Positions 17,518-24,965 of a stretch of 64,000 nucleotides of DNA are shown one piece after another. The DNA is taken from positions 1 to 64,000 of the forward strand of contig CAMLRS010000018.1 in NCBI GenBank assembly GCA_946482515.1. Direction: 5' to 3'. Positions within the stretch are counted from its first letter, which is position 1; each line of letters begins with the position of its first letter. A program made the position numbers and the translations under genes. This stretch comes from an uncultured Flavobacteriales bacterium. GTDB taxonomy: Bacteria; Bacteroidota; Bacteroidia; Flavobacteriales; Crocinitomicaceae. Under the pieces are notes generated by a model. It worked only from the letters and a program-made list of their open reading frames with translations. It was not told the DNA's origin and made no database searches.

Positions 17518-19533
17518 TTACTTAAGGATACGGTATTCCGTTCGACGGTTTTCCTGGTGCGCTTTTTCTTTTTCCTGTTCCGTAGCCATTTTCGCGATCT
17601 CAGCATCGCTGATCTTGGTTTTCGTTTCGCCGTAGCCTTTATAGGAAAGACGCTTGGCATCGATGCCTTGTGCGATCAGGAAGTCGTAAACGGCTTTTGC
17701 ACGATTCTGCGACAGCGTAAGGTTATCGGCAGCATCGCCGCGCGTATCGGTATGCCCGCCGATCTCGATTTTAACCGCCGGATTGGCTTTCAGGAAATCG
17801 CGCAGCTTGTTCAGCTCAACAGTCGATTCAGGGCGCAGAGTTGCTTTTGTGAAGTCGAAGAACACGTTTTTCAGTGTTATCGCCACATCGCCATTCGTGA
17901 TCGGTACCAGTGGCACGTCCATGTGAACGACTTCCTGGTTTTCAGCGATGGTCATGTTGAAGTTCTCGGAGAAGTTGTTGTAGCCCGGGAAGCTCACGCT
18001 GAGCGCATATTCCTGGTTGATCGGCAGTGAAACCGTAAATGCTCCGGTGATCGGATCGGCTTCGGAACGAATGACTTCTTTACCCGTTTTGAGGTCAATC
18101 AGCGAGAATTTACCAGCCAGTGGCTTTTTCGTTTCCACATCGTAAACCAGCCCGTCGAAATAGAGTGTTTTGGTCGGGCGGAACTGCTCTGGCATTTCGA
18201 AGTAGTAAATATCCAGGTCGCCGTAGCCACCTTCGCGGTTGGAAGCAAAAAATGCAATTTCACCGTCAGGGCTCACCATCAGGGAGTTTTCGTCAAAGCG
18301 GGTATTGATAGGATAGCCGAGGTTTTCCGCTTTCGACCAGTTGCCTTGCGCGTCCATGCGGGAAACGAAAATATCGAGTCCGCCCATGCCGGTGTGTCCG
18401 CGAGACGAGAAATACAGCGTTTTTCCATCTGGGTGGATCAACACGGATTCTTCCTGGAAAGGCGTATTAATGGTGTTCGGAAGCTTTACAGGCGTTCCCC
18501 AGGTTCCGTCTTCGTTTTGGGTCGACACGAAGATGTCGGCATCGCCTAAACGGCCACGACCACGTATTCCGCGAACAAAATAGAGCGTTTTTCCATCGGA
18601 AGAAAGAGAAGGCTGTGTTTCCCAGTTTGCAGAATTGACATTGCCCGGAAGGTTCACCGGATCGAGCCAGCGTGAACCGAGACGTTTCGTAATGAACAGG
18701 TCACAGCTTCCACGACCGCTGCGGTTTTCACCATAATAAGTTCCCGTTTCATCCGGGCACGCTACAAAAATCAGGCTGCGCCCATCTGCAGCGAAAGTTG
18801 GTGCTCCTTCGTTGTTAATTGTGTTCACGTTCGGCGGCATGGCTGTTGCCGTCATCCAGACGTTTTTGTCGCTAAGCTCGGAAACGTAAAAATCTTCCTG
18901 TCGCAAATAATGCTCCACGCGATCATCCTTGACTTCGCGAGTGAACAACAGTACCTTTCCGTCAACGGTAATCGTTGGGAAGTACTCCGGCGCGGCCGTA
19001 TTGATACCTGGGCCTACGTTCACCGGCTCGAATTTCGTTGGGTTGTTCATGGCCTGTTTGGAGAACTCGGCTGAAGCCATAATGGCCTGTGCATCGTTCA
19101 CCATTTTCGGATTGGCTTTCGGATTGCGGGAATACATATCCAGTGTGCGAATGCAATCGTCGAAGCGCCCCGTTACGAAATACAGGTTCCCAAGATAGAA
19201 AAACGTCGCTCCGGAAGGACTGTGATCGGGTTTGATCGCCAGCGCTTTCTCATAATGAGCGATAGCCACTTCCGCCATGTTGGAATATTCGGCGAATTCT
19301 GCAGCTACCACGTGCGCTTCCCAGAAGTTCGGATCGCGTTCGATTGCTTTGTCGAGCAGACGAAGCCCTTCCTTAAAGTTCGGGTTACCAGTATTCGGAT
19401 CGCGCTGATCTGCGGCTTTCTGCGCGTCTTCGAAGAACGAAATCGCTTTTTTATCCTTGGTAGAATACGCTTGCTGAGCTGTCGAGCACGACACAAGAGC
19501 GATCATGCAGAGCAATGAAAAGAATTTCATCAT
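17518..19533 (-). CDS. OmpA-family lipoprotein with TPR and PD40 propeller
   Basis: 671 residues. A lipoprotein signal ends at Cys16 (IALVSC). Residues ~25-150 carry TPR-like helices (ALAIKPDHSPSGATFFYLGNLY). Residues ~165-470 are PD40/WD40-like blades (SSDGKTLYFVRG, HPDGKTLYFSSRG, SPDGEIAFFASN), ~480-555 a carboxypeptidase-regulatory-like fold, and ~560-671 an OmpA domain with the peptidoglycan-binding segment GGHTDTRGDAADNLTLSQNRA. This architecture is common in Bacteroidota and related to PorE/PorP-neighbour proteins of T9SS, so it probably links outer membrane and cell wall. The start overlaps the queE stop by 4 bases. Confidence 0.9.
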   Translation of the reverse strand: MMKFFSLLCMIALVSCSTAQQAYSTKDKKAISFFEDAQKAADQRDPNTGNPNFKEGLRLLDKAIERDPNFWEAHVVAAEFAEYSNMAEVAIAHYEKALAIKPDHSPSGATFFYLGNLYFVTGRFDDCIRTLDMYSRNPKANPKMVNDAQAIMASAEFSKQAMNNPTKFEPVNVGPGINTAAPEYFPTITVDGKVLLFTREVKDDRVEHYLRQEDFYVSELSDKNVWMTATAMPPNVNTINNEGAPTFAADGRSLIFVACPDETGTYYGENRSGRGSCDLFITKRLGSRWLDPVNLPGNVNSANWETQPSLSSDGKTLYFVRGIRGRGRLGDADIFVSTQNEDGTWGTPVKLPNTINTPFQEESVLIHPDGKTLYFSSRGHTGMGGLDIFVSRMDAQGNWSKAENLGYPINTRFDENSLMVSPDGEIAFFASNREGGYGDLDIYYFEMPEQFRPTKTLYFDGLVYDVETKKPLAGKFSLIDLKTGKEVIRSEADPITGAFTVSLPINQEYALSVSFPGYNNFSENFNMTIAENQEVVHMDVPLVPITNGDVAITLKNVFFDFTKATLRPESTVELNKLRDFLKANPAVKIEIGGHTDTRGDAADNLTLSQNRAKAVYDFLIAQGIDAKRLSYKGYGETKTKISDAEIAKMATEQEKEKAHQENRRTEYRILK

Positions 19534-20147
19534 GGGATGTTTAAGTATTTATGGGTTTGCAATGAAACCGTCCATTTCGGATGTTGTTTGACATATTCGA
19601 TCAGTTCAGGCAATAATCGTTCCTGTTTTGACCACTCGGGCTGAAGGTACAACCGGCATTCACCGGAAACGTTACGTGCGTGTTCTTCGGCCCACTGATA
19701 ATCGGAGCGGTGATAGATCACGACTTTCAGCTCGGTCGCTTTTTCATAAGCTTCTGCTACCGGCGCCTTGAATTTCTTCGGTGAAAAGGTATACCAGTCC
19801 ACATTACCCACCAGCGGGTGTGCGCCGGATGTTTCAATGGCGACATATTTTCCTGCTGCATGCAACGCGTCTACAAGCGCCGTCAGGTCGTACATAGCAG
19901 GTTCGCCGCCCGTAATCACCACCAGCTCTCCCGGATATTGGCTCACAATTTCAACCAATGCTTCCACGGTCATCAGTGGATGCGCATCGGCGTCCCAGCT
20001 TTCTTTCACGTCACACCACACACAGCCTACATCGCAGCCTCCCAGGCGAATGAAGTACGCAGGTGTTCCGGCATAGCGCCCTTCGCCCTGAAGCGTGTAA
20101 AAGTGCTCCATGACAGGATAAGAAACGGAAAGCTGTTGTTTGGGCAT
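19530..20147 (-). CDS. queE: 7-carboxy-7-deazaguanine synthase
   Basis: 205 residues of the radical SAM family. The [4Fe-4S] cysteines are spaced CxxxCxxC in GCDVGCVWC near residues 33-41, preceded by the substrate-binding FYTLQGEGRYAGTPAYFIRLGG region. GGEP is present (about 79-82). It converts 6-carboxytetrahydropterin to 7-carboxy-7-deazaguanine in queuosine biosynthesis. It is the first gene of a four-gene overlapping unit with the OmpA lipoprotein, ubiA and maf. An 8-base TAATTTTG lies only 4 bases before the ATG on the minus strand (20152-20159); a promoter there would give a leaderless mRNA, which I consider possible but unproven. Confidence 0.92.
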   Translation of the reverse strand: MPKQQLSVSYPVMEHFYTLQGEGRYAGTPAYFIRLGGCDVGCVWCDVKESWDADAHPLMTVEALVEIVSQYPGELVVITGGEPAMYDLTALVDALHAAGKYVAIETSGAHPLVGNVDWYTFSPKKFKAPVAEAYEKATELKVVIYHRSDYQWAEEHARNVSGECRLYLQPEWSKQERLLPELIEYVKQHPKWTVSLQTHKYLNIP

Positions 20148-20162
20148 ATTTCAAAATTACTC

Positions 20163-20209
20163 AATAAGTTTAAGAGTTGACGAGTTTGCGAGTTGATGAG
20201 TTGAAGGTT
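20163..20209. repeat. Left octamer array (GAGTTNNN) of the four-helix-bundle element
   Basis: At least four consecutive units of GAGTT plus three variable bases, preceded by a related AAGTTTAA unit. The period is 8 bases. The right array at 20634-20671 carries the complementary word AACTCNNN, so the pair is inverted around the gene at 20242-20619. Confidence 0.7.
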
Positions 20210-20241
20210 CCGGATCAGGAAAATAATTGCTATATTAAAGT

Positions 20242-20619
20242 ATGGCAACATTTAAAACATTCGAAGACATTGAAGTATGGCAGCGTGGACATCAATTGGT
20301 GCTGCATGTTTATCGCCTTAGCAATACAACAGAGCTGAACCGGGATTTTGGGCTCAGAGATCAGATGAGACGAAGTGCTGTATCCATAACCAGTAATATC
20401 GCTGAAGGCTTTGACAGAAATCGTCACAAAGAGTTCTCCTATTTTCTCCGGATCGCAAAAGCATCATCTGCTGAATTGCGCTCACAGGTCTTGCTGGCAA
20501 GAGATCTTTCGTATATAAAAGAAGAAGATTACAGTATTCTCAATGAACAGCTGCTCGAATTGGCAAAAATGATAGGCGGGTTAATCGTTTATCTAAATAG
20601 GCAGACTCCAGTTCGGTAG
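20242..20619 (+). CDS. Four helix bundle protein (S23/IVP type)
   Basis: 125 residues of the family first known from intervening sequences in 23S rRNA genes. Conserved features are FEDIEVWQRGHQL at the N terminus, DFGLRDQMRRSAVSITSNIAEGF in the middle and the helical FLRIAKASSAELRSQ. The Avd accessory protein of diversity-generating retroelements shares this fold. Here there is no rRNA, reverse transcriptase or variable repeat nearby. The gene stands alone between minus-strand queE and sucD and is bracketed by inverted octamer arrays, which suggests a small transferable cassette. Its base composition looks more AT-rich than its neighbours. Function unknown. Confidence 0.9.
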   Translation: MATFKTFEDIEVWQRGHQLVLHVYRLSNTTELNRDFGLRDQMRRSAVSITSNIAEGFDRNRHKEFSYFLRIAKASSAELRSQVLLARDLSYIKEEDYSILNEQLLELAKMIGGLIVYLNRQTPVR

Positions 20620-20633
20620 TTGCAGGCTATCTG

Positions 20634-20671
20634 AAACTCATCAACCCGTCAACTCAACAACTCGCAACTAC
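20634..20671. repeat. Right octamer array (AACTCNNN) of the four-helix-bundle element
   Basis: Four to five units of AACTC (one AACCC) plus two or three variable bases, inverted relative to the array at 20163-20209. It begins 15 bases after the gene stop and ends at the T run of the sucD terminator. Confidence 0.7.
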
Positions 20672-20709
20672 AAAAAACAAAAAATCCCGACAGATAGCGC
20701 TGCCGGGAT
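20672..20709 (-). terminator. Rho-independent terminator of sucD
   Basis: Read on the minus strand, a 10-bp stem (ATCCCGGCAG with CTGTCGGGAT, one G-T pair, loop CGCTAT; 20684-20709) is followed by TTTTTTG and a second T run. It lies 24 bases after the sucD stop. Confidence 0.9.
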
Positions 20710-20733
20710 CACTGTAGTATTAAGGAGAGCCAA

Positions 20734-21612
20734 TTAGGCTGTAACTCCGATAACTTCTGCCATTTTCGAACCGATGTGAGCAGGGGAGTCCACTACATGG
20801 ATACCGCACTCGCGCATGATACGTTTTTTGGCTTCTGCCGTGTCGTCTTCACCTCCGACGATTGCGCCGGCGTGTCCCATTGTACGGCCTTTTGGTGCTG
20901 TTTCACCTGCGATGAACCCAACAACCGGCTTCGTACCGTTTTCCTTGATCCATTTGGCAGCAATGGCTTCAAGATTTCCACCGATTTCACCGATCATTAC
21001 GATGCCTTCGGTTTCAGGATCGTTCATCAGCAATTCAACCGCTTCACGCGTTGTTGTACCGATGATTGGGTCGCCACCAATACCGATAGCTGTTGTGATA
21101 CCCAAACCTGCCTTAGCAACCTGGTCAGCTGCTTCGTATGTAAGCGTTCCGGATTTGGAAACGATTCCTACTTTTCCTTTTTTGAAAACGAAGCCTGGCA
21201 TGATACCAACTTTTGCTTCGCCTGCGGTGATTACACCCGGACAGTTCGGACCGATCAGACGAGCGCCGGAACCTTTCAGGTATTCTTTCGCTTTCACCAT
21301 GTCATTCACCGGAATACCTTCCGTGATGCAAACAATAACTTTAATACCAGCTGCGGCAGCTTCCATGATAGCATCTGCGGCAAATGCAGGTGGAACGAAG
21401 ATGATGGAAACATCAGCGCCTGTTTTGGCAACAGCGTCGGCAACGGTGTTGAATACCGGACGCTCGAGGTGAGTAGAACCGCCTTTTCCAGGAGTTACAC
21501 CACCAACCACATTGGTTCCGTATTCAATCATCTGTCCCGCGTGGAACGTACCTTCACTGCCTGTGAATCCTTGTACAATTACTTTTGAGTCTTTGTTTAC
21601 CAGAACGCTCAT
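20734..21612 (-). CDS. sucD: Succinate--CoA ligase (ADP-forming) subunit alpha
   Basis: 292 residues from the ATG at 21612 ([18 protein letters not shown]), preferred over an upstream Met at 21648 because it gives the standard SucD N terminus and length. The CoA-binding Rossmann segment ([11 protein letters not shown]), the GPNCPG motif and the phosphorylated His in [10 protein letters not shown] near the C terminus are present. With SucC it forms the TCA-cycle succinyl-CoA synthetase. sucC is not adjacent: upstream lies 190 bases and then a divergent gene, so the subunits are encoded apart, as is common in Bacteroidota. It ends at a strong terminator. Confidence 0.95.
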   Translation of the reverse strand: MSVLVNKDSKVIVQGFTGSEGTFHAGQMIEYGTNVVGGVTPGKGGSTHLERPVFNTVADAVAKTGADVSIIFVPPAFAADAIMEAAAAGIKVIVCITEGIPVNDMVKAKEYLKGSGARLIGPNCPGVITAGEAKVGIMPGFVFKKGKVGIVSKSGTLTYEAADQVAKAGLGITTAIGIGGDPIIGTTTREAVELLMNDPETEGIVMIGEIGGNLEAIAAKWIKENGTKPVVGFIAGETAPKGRTMGHAGAIVGGEDDTAEAKKRIMRECGIHVVDSPAHIGSKMAEVIGVTA

Positions 21613-21803
21613 GTTTGAGAATTTACTTCGTTTTAAAATCGATCCCAAAAGTAGGGCTTTGATTTCGTTTTAGCAACGCTTTTAGCGGAATTAAATTGTA
21701 CGCAAACTTTTTCCTGTTTCCCGGCGTTAGAGGTTCTCGAAAACGTTTTCATGGTTAGGTGAATGAGATGAGAAGCAACACTTATGCTTAAAATTTATCA
21801 AAC

Positions 21804-22703
21804 ATGAAAAAAACACTTTTGATTTTAACCGGCGCGGCTACCAGCTTCTATACCACCGCCCAGGAAACACCTTTATTGAAGCCCTTTGATGCAGGTTTGC
21901 ATTATGGTCAGCTAACCACTCCGGCTATGGATTTTTCTACAGAAGAATGGCAGCGAATGGATCCGCAATTCCGTGATTGGACTATGCCTGGTGAGGACTA
22001 CAATCAACACGACTGGGACGGGAAATCGCAATCGGAAACAATCGGATTGCAAATGCAGTTTGCCGTGGGTAAAAAAGCACAGGAAAGCAACAACGCCGGC
22101 TTTTTCTGGGGAATCGGGCTGGGGATTTCCGGCGCAGGCTCTGCACATCGGTACTACCAGAAATACACCGCACAGATGGTCGACACGGTTACCTTTTCCA
22201 ATGGCCACCAGGAATACCTGCACAGCGATACGAGCTACCATCGCAACTATACCTACAAAACAGGACGGAGTACACTCAGCACGCGCTTCATTTACCGCGC
22301 CGGGTTGGGTAAGATCATTTCGGTTTATGGTGGTGTCGGAATCCAGCTGGGTGTTTCCCGAAGAGCTGAGCTCAATTACTACGCTCCGACCTTCATATCG
22401 ACCTATTTTTCGCCGGATCCGTCAGGAGGACATTCCGGGCTTATTTACGGTAGTTCTTATCTCAACAATATGGAGCTCAGTTATTATTCCTCCCGGAAGA
22501 AAACGGCGTTTCATTATGGTGTGAGTCTGCCGGTGGGCTTTTCCATTTACCTGGCCAAAACGCATTGTTTCTTCTCGCGCGTTTCCGTTGATCTGGAATT
22601 TTTGCCCGGCTTCACGGCTACTTACATTCCGGAATTGAATAAGAGTAAATCGGGCATCGACTATGCCGGCCAAGTTCGGCTGAATTACCGGTTGAAAGCA
22701 TAA
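21804..22703 (+). CDS. Secreted or outer-membrane hypothetical protein
   Basis: 299 residues with a signal peptide (MKKTLLILTGAATSFYTTAQ). The remainder is rich in Tyr, Ser and Gly with alternating hydrophobic stretches (GFFWGIGLGISGAG, IYRAGLGKIISVYGGVGIQLG, FHYGVSLPVGFSIYLAK) and ends in a strand with an aromatic/basic finish (VRLNYRLKA). This resembles an outer-membrane beta-barrel of about 8-10 strands. I do not recognise a named family. It stands alone with its own terminator. The 191-base gap before it shows nothing else. Confidence 0.75.
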   Translation: MKKTLLILTGAATSFYTTAQETPLLKPFDAGLHYGQLTTPAMDFSTEEWQRMDPQFRDWTMPGEDYNQHDWDGKSQSETIGLQMQFAVGKKAQESNNAGFFWGIGLGISGAGSAHRYYQKYTAQMVDTVTFSNGHQEYLHSDTSYHRNYTYKTGRSTLSTRFIYRAGLGKIISVYGGVGIQLGVSRRAELNYYAPTFISTYFSPDPSGGHSGLIYGSSYLNNMELSYYSSRKKTAFHYGVSLPVGFSIYLAKTHCFFSRVSVDLEFLPGFTATYIPELNKSKSGIDYAGQVRLNYRLKA

Positions 22704-22723
22704 AAACAACTGTTCGATTGTTT

Positions 22724-22760
22724 AACAAAAGAGGGCGGAAGTTAATTCCGCTCTTTTTGT
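22724..22760 (+). terminator. Terminator between the barrel-like gene and hxlR
   Basis: A stem of GCGGAA with TTCCGC, extended outward by AAAGAGG/CTCTTTTT-type pairs including G-T wobbles, with a short loop and a T run on the plus strand. The minus strand also has T bases after the stem, so it may serve convergent hxlR as well. Confidence 0.75.
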
Positions 22761-22764
22761 TGAA

Positions 22765-23148
22765 TTACATATCAGCCGGCTCCAGCACTTTACCGGTAAT
22801 CCGGGCGCGGTGCTGGTGTCCCCATTTTGATAATGCGTGAATGATTTCTTCGAGCGTTTTGCCGTAAGGTGTCAGTTCGTATTCAACGGTAACCGGTCGT
22901 GTTTCGAAAACGGTGCGTTTCACCAGCTCGTTGATCTCCAGCTCGCGCAGTTCCTTCGATAACATTTTCGCTCCTATGCCATCTACGGCGCGTTGCAGCT
23001 CACCGAAACGCTGTTTCCCGTTAAAGCTCAGCGAGCTGATAATACTGATTTTCCATTTGCCGCCGAGTAGATCAAGTGTGTCGTGAATGGCACGCAAATG
23101 CCCTTTACAAGCGATTGGTGAATGTTCTATCGTGTCTTTTTGTGTCAT
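22765..23148 (-). CDS. HxlR-family winged-helix transcriptional regulator
   Basis: 127 residues from the ATG at 23148 (MTQKDT); the frame extends upstream, but that would overlap the promoter and operator. The N-terminal Cys in SPIACKGHLR, followed by LGGKWKISIISSL and FGELQRAVDGIGAKMLSKELRELE, is the typical HxlR HTH with a redox- or electrophile-responsive cysteine. It is divergent from a DoxX-like protein and a DsbA-family oxidoreductase, the usual HxlR context for quinone, aldehyde or thiol stress. The intergenic site TTTCCAAAAGGAAA is a likely operator. Confidence 0.9.
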   Translation of the reverse strand: MTQKDTIEHSPIACKGHLRAIHDTLDLLGGKWKISIISSLSFNGKQRFGELQRAVDGIGAKMLSKELRELEINELVKRTVFETRPVTVEYELTPYGKTLEEIIHALSKWGHQHRARITGKVLEPADM

Positions 23149-23183
23149 GACTTTTCGAATGATGGTTTCTCGCAGGAAATTAC

Positions 23184-23197
23184 TTTCCAAAAGGAAA
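23184..23197. promoter_or_regulatory. Candidate HxlR operator, perfect palindrome
   Basis: TTTCCAAAAGGAAA is a perfect inverted repeat between hxlR and doxX. It lies just downstream of the hxlR -7 box (TACTTTTG on the minus strand, 23205-23212) and about 28 bases upstream of a GACATTTG box for doxX. One site could therefore control both directions. Confidence 0.6.
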
Positions 23198-23204
23198 CTG
23201 GTTT

Positions 23205-23212
23205 CAAAAGTA
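23205..23212 (-). promoter_or_regulatory. -7 box TACTTTTG of hxlR
   Basis: An exact TAnnTTTG match on the minus strand, 56 bases before the hxlR ATG. The palindrome at 23184-23197 covers the expected transcription start. Confidence 0.6.
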
Positions 23213-23268
23213 AAGTAACTTTTCGACATTTGCACCCTCAAACATTCAACATTTAAAAAGTACAGACA

Positions 23269-23646
23269 ATGAAAGGTTTAAAAATCACTTACTGGTCGGT
23301 AACGATTCTGCTCTCGCTTATGATGATGTCATCCGTATTCATGTATTTCACTTCGCCGGAAGTATCCAAAGGTTTCCAGCATGTTGGTTTCCCCGATTTT
23401 TTCCGCGTCGAGCTGGGAATAGCCAAAGCTATTGGCGTATTGCTGCTCTTATTGCCATTGCCGCGCAACTTCAAGGAATGGGGCTACGCAGGCTTTTTCA
23501 TCACGTTCGTTTCGGCATTGATTGCCCACGCTGCGATCGGCGACCCGCTTTCCGGCATGATGGGGCCGATTTTAGCGCTGGTGTTGCTGCTGGTTTCGTA
23601 TTTTAGCTATCAGCGCCTGCAGCTGGTTAACGTGAAACAACAATGA
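23269..23646 (+). CDS. DoxX-like family membrane protein
   Basis: 125 residues with four predicted membrane helices and the DoxX_2-type pattern (KITYWSVTILLSLMMMSSV, FFRVELGIAKAIGVLLLLLP, AHAAIGDP). Members are small inner-membrane proteins often found with redox regulators and thiol enzymes; molecular role unclear. Its stop overlaps the ATG of the next gene by 4 bases, so it is coupled to the DsbA-family oxidoreductase. Probably under HxlR control. Confidence 0.85.
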   Translation: MKGLKITYWSVTILLSLMMMSSVFMYFTSPEVSKGFQHVGFPDFFRVELGIAKAIGVLLLLLPLPRNFKEWGYAGFFITFVSALIAHAAIGDPLSGMMGPILALVLLLVSYFSYQRLQLVNVKQQ

Positions 23647-24362
23647 ATCAAACAGCAATGAAAATAGAAATCTGGTCGGATGTGATCTGCCCGTTTTGCT
23701 ACATCGGCAAGCGACGGTTGGAAGCAGCTTTGGCTCAATTTCCCGGGACGGAAAAAATCGAGATAGAGTGGAAGAGCTTTCAGCTTGATCCCGATCTGGC
23801 GGTAAATAAGCCGCAATCGCCTTACCAATACCTGGCGGATCGCAAAGGCTTTAGCTACGAACAGTCGGTGGCCATGCATCAGAATGTAACGGAAATGGCA
23901 GCAGGCGAAGGTCTACGCTACGATTTCGAACACGCAATTGTGGCCAATTCGTTCGACGCACACCGCTTGTCGCAGCTGGCGAAAAAGTATGGACGTGACA
24001 ACGAGGTCGAAGAAAGCTTGTTCAAGGCTTATTTTACGGAAGGCAAGAACATTGCGGATCATGTAATTCTGACAGCAATTGGCGTTGCAGCCGGGCTCGA
24101 CGAAACGGAAATCAAAAATGTGTTGGAAAACGGTCAATACGAAGCGGAAGTCCATTCGGACATCCATGAAGCGCAGCAAATCGGCGTTCGCGGTGTACCG
24201 TTTTTCGTGTTCGATCGTAAATACGCAATTTCAGGCGCACAACCAGTGGAAGCTTTCCTGGAAACGCTCACGGTTTCGTTCGAGGAATGGAATAAGCACA
24301 ATCCGGGAACATTGCAGGTGAGCGAAGGACCGTCTTGTTCACCGGATGGGGAATGTGATTGA
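23643..24362 (+). CDS. DsbA family oxidoreductase (FrnE-like)
   Basis: 239 residues. A thioredoxin fold with CPFC (Cys16, Cys19) in SDVICPFCYIGKRR, a helical insertion (about 60-160) and the cis-Pro region GVRGVPFFVFDRKYAISGAQP. It has no signal peptide, so it is a cytoplasmic FrnE-type protein-disulfide or 2-hydroxychromene-carboxylate-isomerase-like enzyme. The start is at the ATGA overlap with doxX; Met6 at 23658 is an alternative. The C terminus ends PSCSPDGECD, with two extra cysteines. A GCAAAG-type palindrome begins 6 bases after the stop. Confidence 0.9.
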   Translation: MNQTAMKIEIWSDVICPFCYIGKRRLEAALAQFPGTEKIEIEWKSFQLDPDLAVNKPQSPYQYLADRKGFSYEQSVAMHQNVTEMAAGEGLRYDFEHAIVANSFDAHRLSQLAKKYGRDNEVEESLFKAYFTEGKNIADHVILTAIGVAAGLDETEIKNVLENGQYEAEVHSDIHEAQQIGVRGVPFFVFDRKYAISGAQPVEAFLETLTVSFEEWNKHNPGTLQVSEGPSCSPDGECD

Positions 24363-24367
24363 TATTC

Positions 24368-24480
24368 ACCGCAAAGGTGCAAAGAACGCCAAGCTTTGGG
24401 GTAGTTATAGAATTTCTATTGTCGATTTCAAACACAAGAAGCACAAAACCTGTTCTTTGCGAACTTCGCGCCTTCGCGGT
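24368..24480. repeat. Word-iterated fold-back, word GCAAAG
   Basis: The left arm (24368-24393) has iterated CGCAAAGG / TGCAAAGAA / CGCCAAG words. The right arm (24455-24480) has the complements CTTTGCGAA / CTTCGCG / CTTCGCGGT. The arms start with ACCGC and end with GCGGT. The centre (about 60 bases) has no obvious content. It fills the gap between two convergent genes. Such GCAAAG words are common in intergenic DNA of Bacteroidota. Confidence 0.65.
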
Positions 24481-24497
24481 AAGAAAATTCCAGATCG

Positions 24498-24965
24498 TTA
24501 TTTAACGTCCACAACTTCGATCTCAAATACCAGGATGGAGTTCGCCGGGATTTTTCCGTAGGCTTCATCGCCATAACCCAATTGGGGCGGAATGATTAAA
24601 CGCATTTTCGCCCCTTTTTTCTGTCCAAGCAATGCTTCCTGGAATCCGGCGATGAGTCCGTTCAGTTTCGATTCCAGCGGTTTGCCCGGAAGTGATCGGT
24701 CAACCGTCGTGCCGTTGAGCAATTTGCCCTTGTATTGCAGAACAACAATGCTTTCGTATTGGATTTCTTCGCCTGTTCCTTCGCTGAGCTGCTCGATGAA
24801 CAAGCCGGAGCCGGTTTCAGCCATTTTCCAGCCTTTTTTCTGAATGAGCTGGTCTATTTTCTGATCAAAGCTTGCTTTGTCGTCGTCGGAATACGTTTTG
24901 CATGCGCTGAATGCTGCAGCGATTGCCAGCAATACGAATGTTTTAGTAAGAAAGGGGCGTAACAT
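24498..24965 (-). CDS. FKBP-type peptidyl-prolyl isomerase lipoprotein
   Basis: 155 residues from the ATG at 24965 (MLRPFLTKTFVLLAIAAAFSAC), a lipoprotein signal with Cys in AFSAC; a Met four codons earlier is possible. The FKBP core is clear: VVLQYKGKLLNGTTVDRS, GLIAGFQEALLGQKKGAKMRLIIPPQLGYGDEAYGKIPANSILVFEIEVVDV. It should catalyse proline isomerisation in folding of envelope proteins. It overlaps the 3' end of the TraB gene by 23 bases and is last in the run methyltransferase-TraB-FKBP. Confidence 0.92.
   Translation of the reverse strand: MLRPFLTKTFVLLAIAAAFSACKTYSDDDKASFDQKIDQLIQKKGWKMAETGSGLFIEQLSEGTGEEIQYESIVVLQYKGKLLNGTTVDRSLPGKPLESKLNGLIAGFQEALLGQKKGAKMRLIIPPQLGYGDEAYGKIPANSILVFEIEVVDVK

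Noticed and set aside
20242..20619. Four-helix-bundle gene considered as Avd of a diversity-generating retroelement
   Set aside because: No reverse transcriptase, template repeat or variable repeat is visible in the surrounding sequence.
20163..20671. Octamer arrays considered as a CRISPR array
   Set aside because: Units are 8 bases with 3 variable bases, far too short for repeat-spacer structure, and the two arms are inverted. No cas genes.
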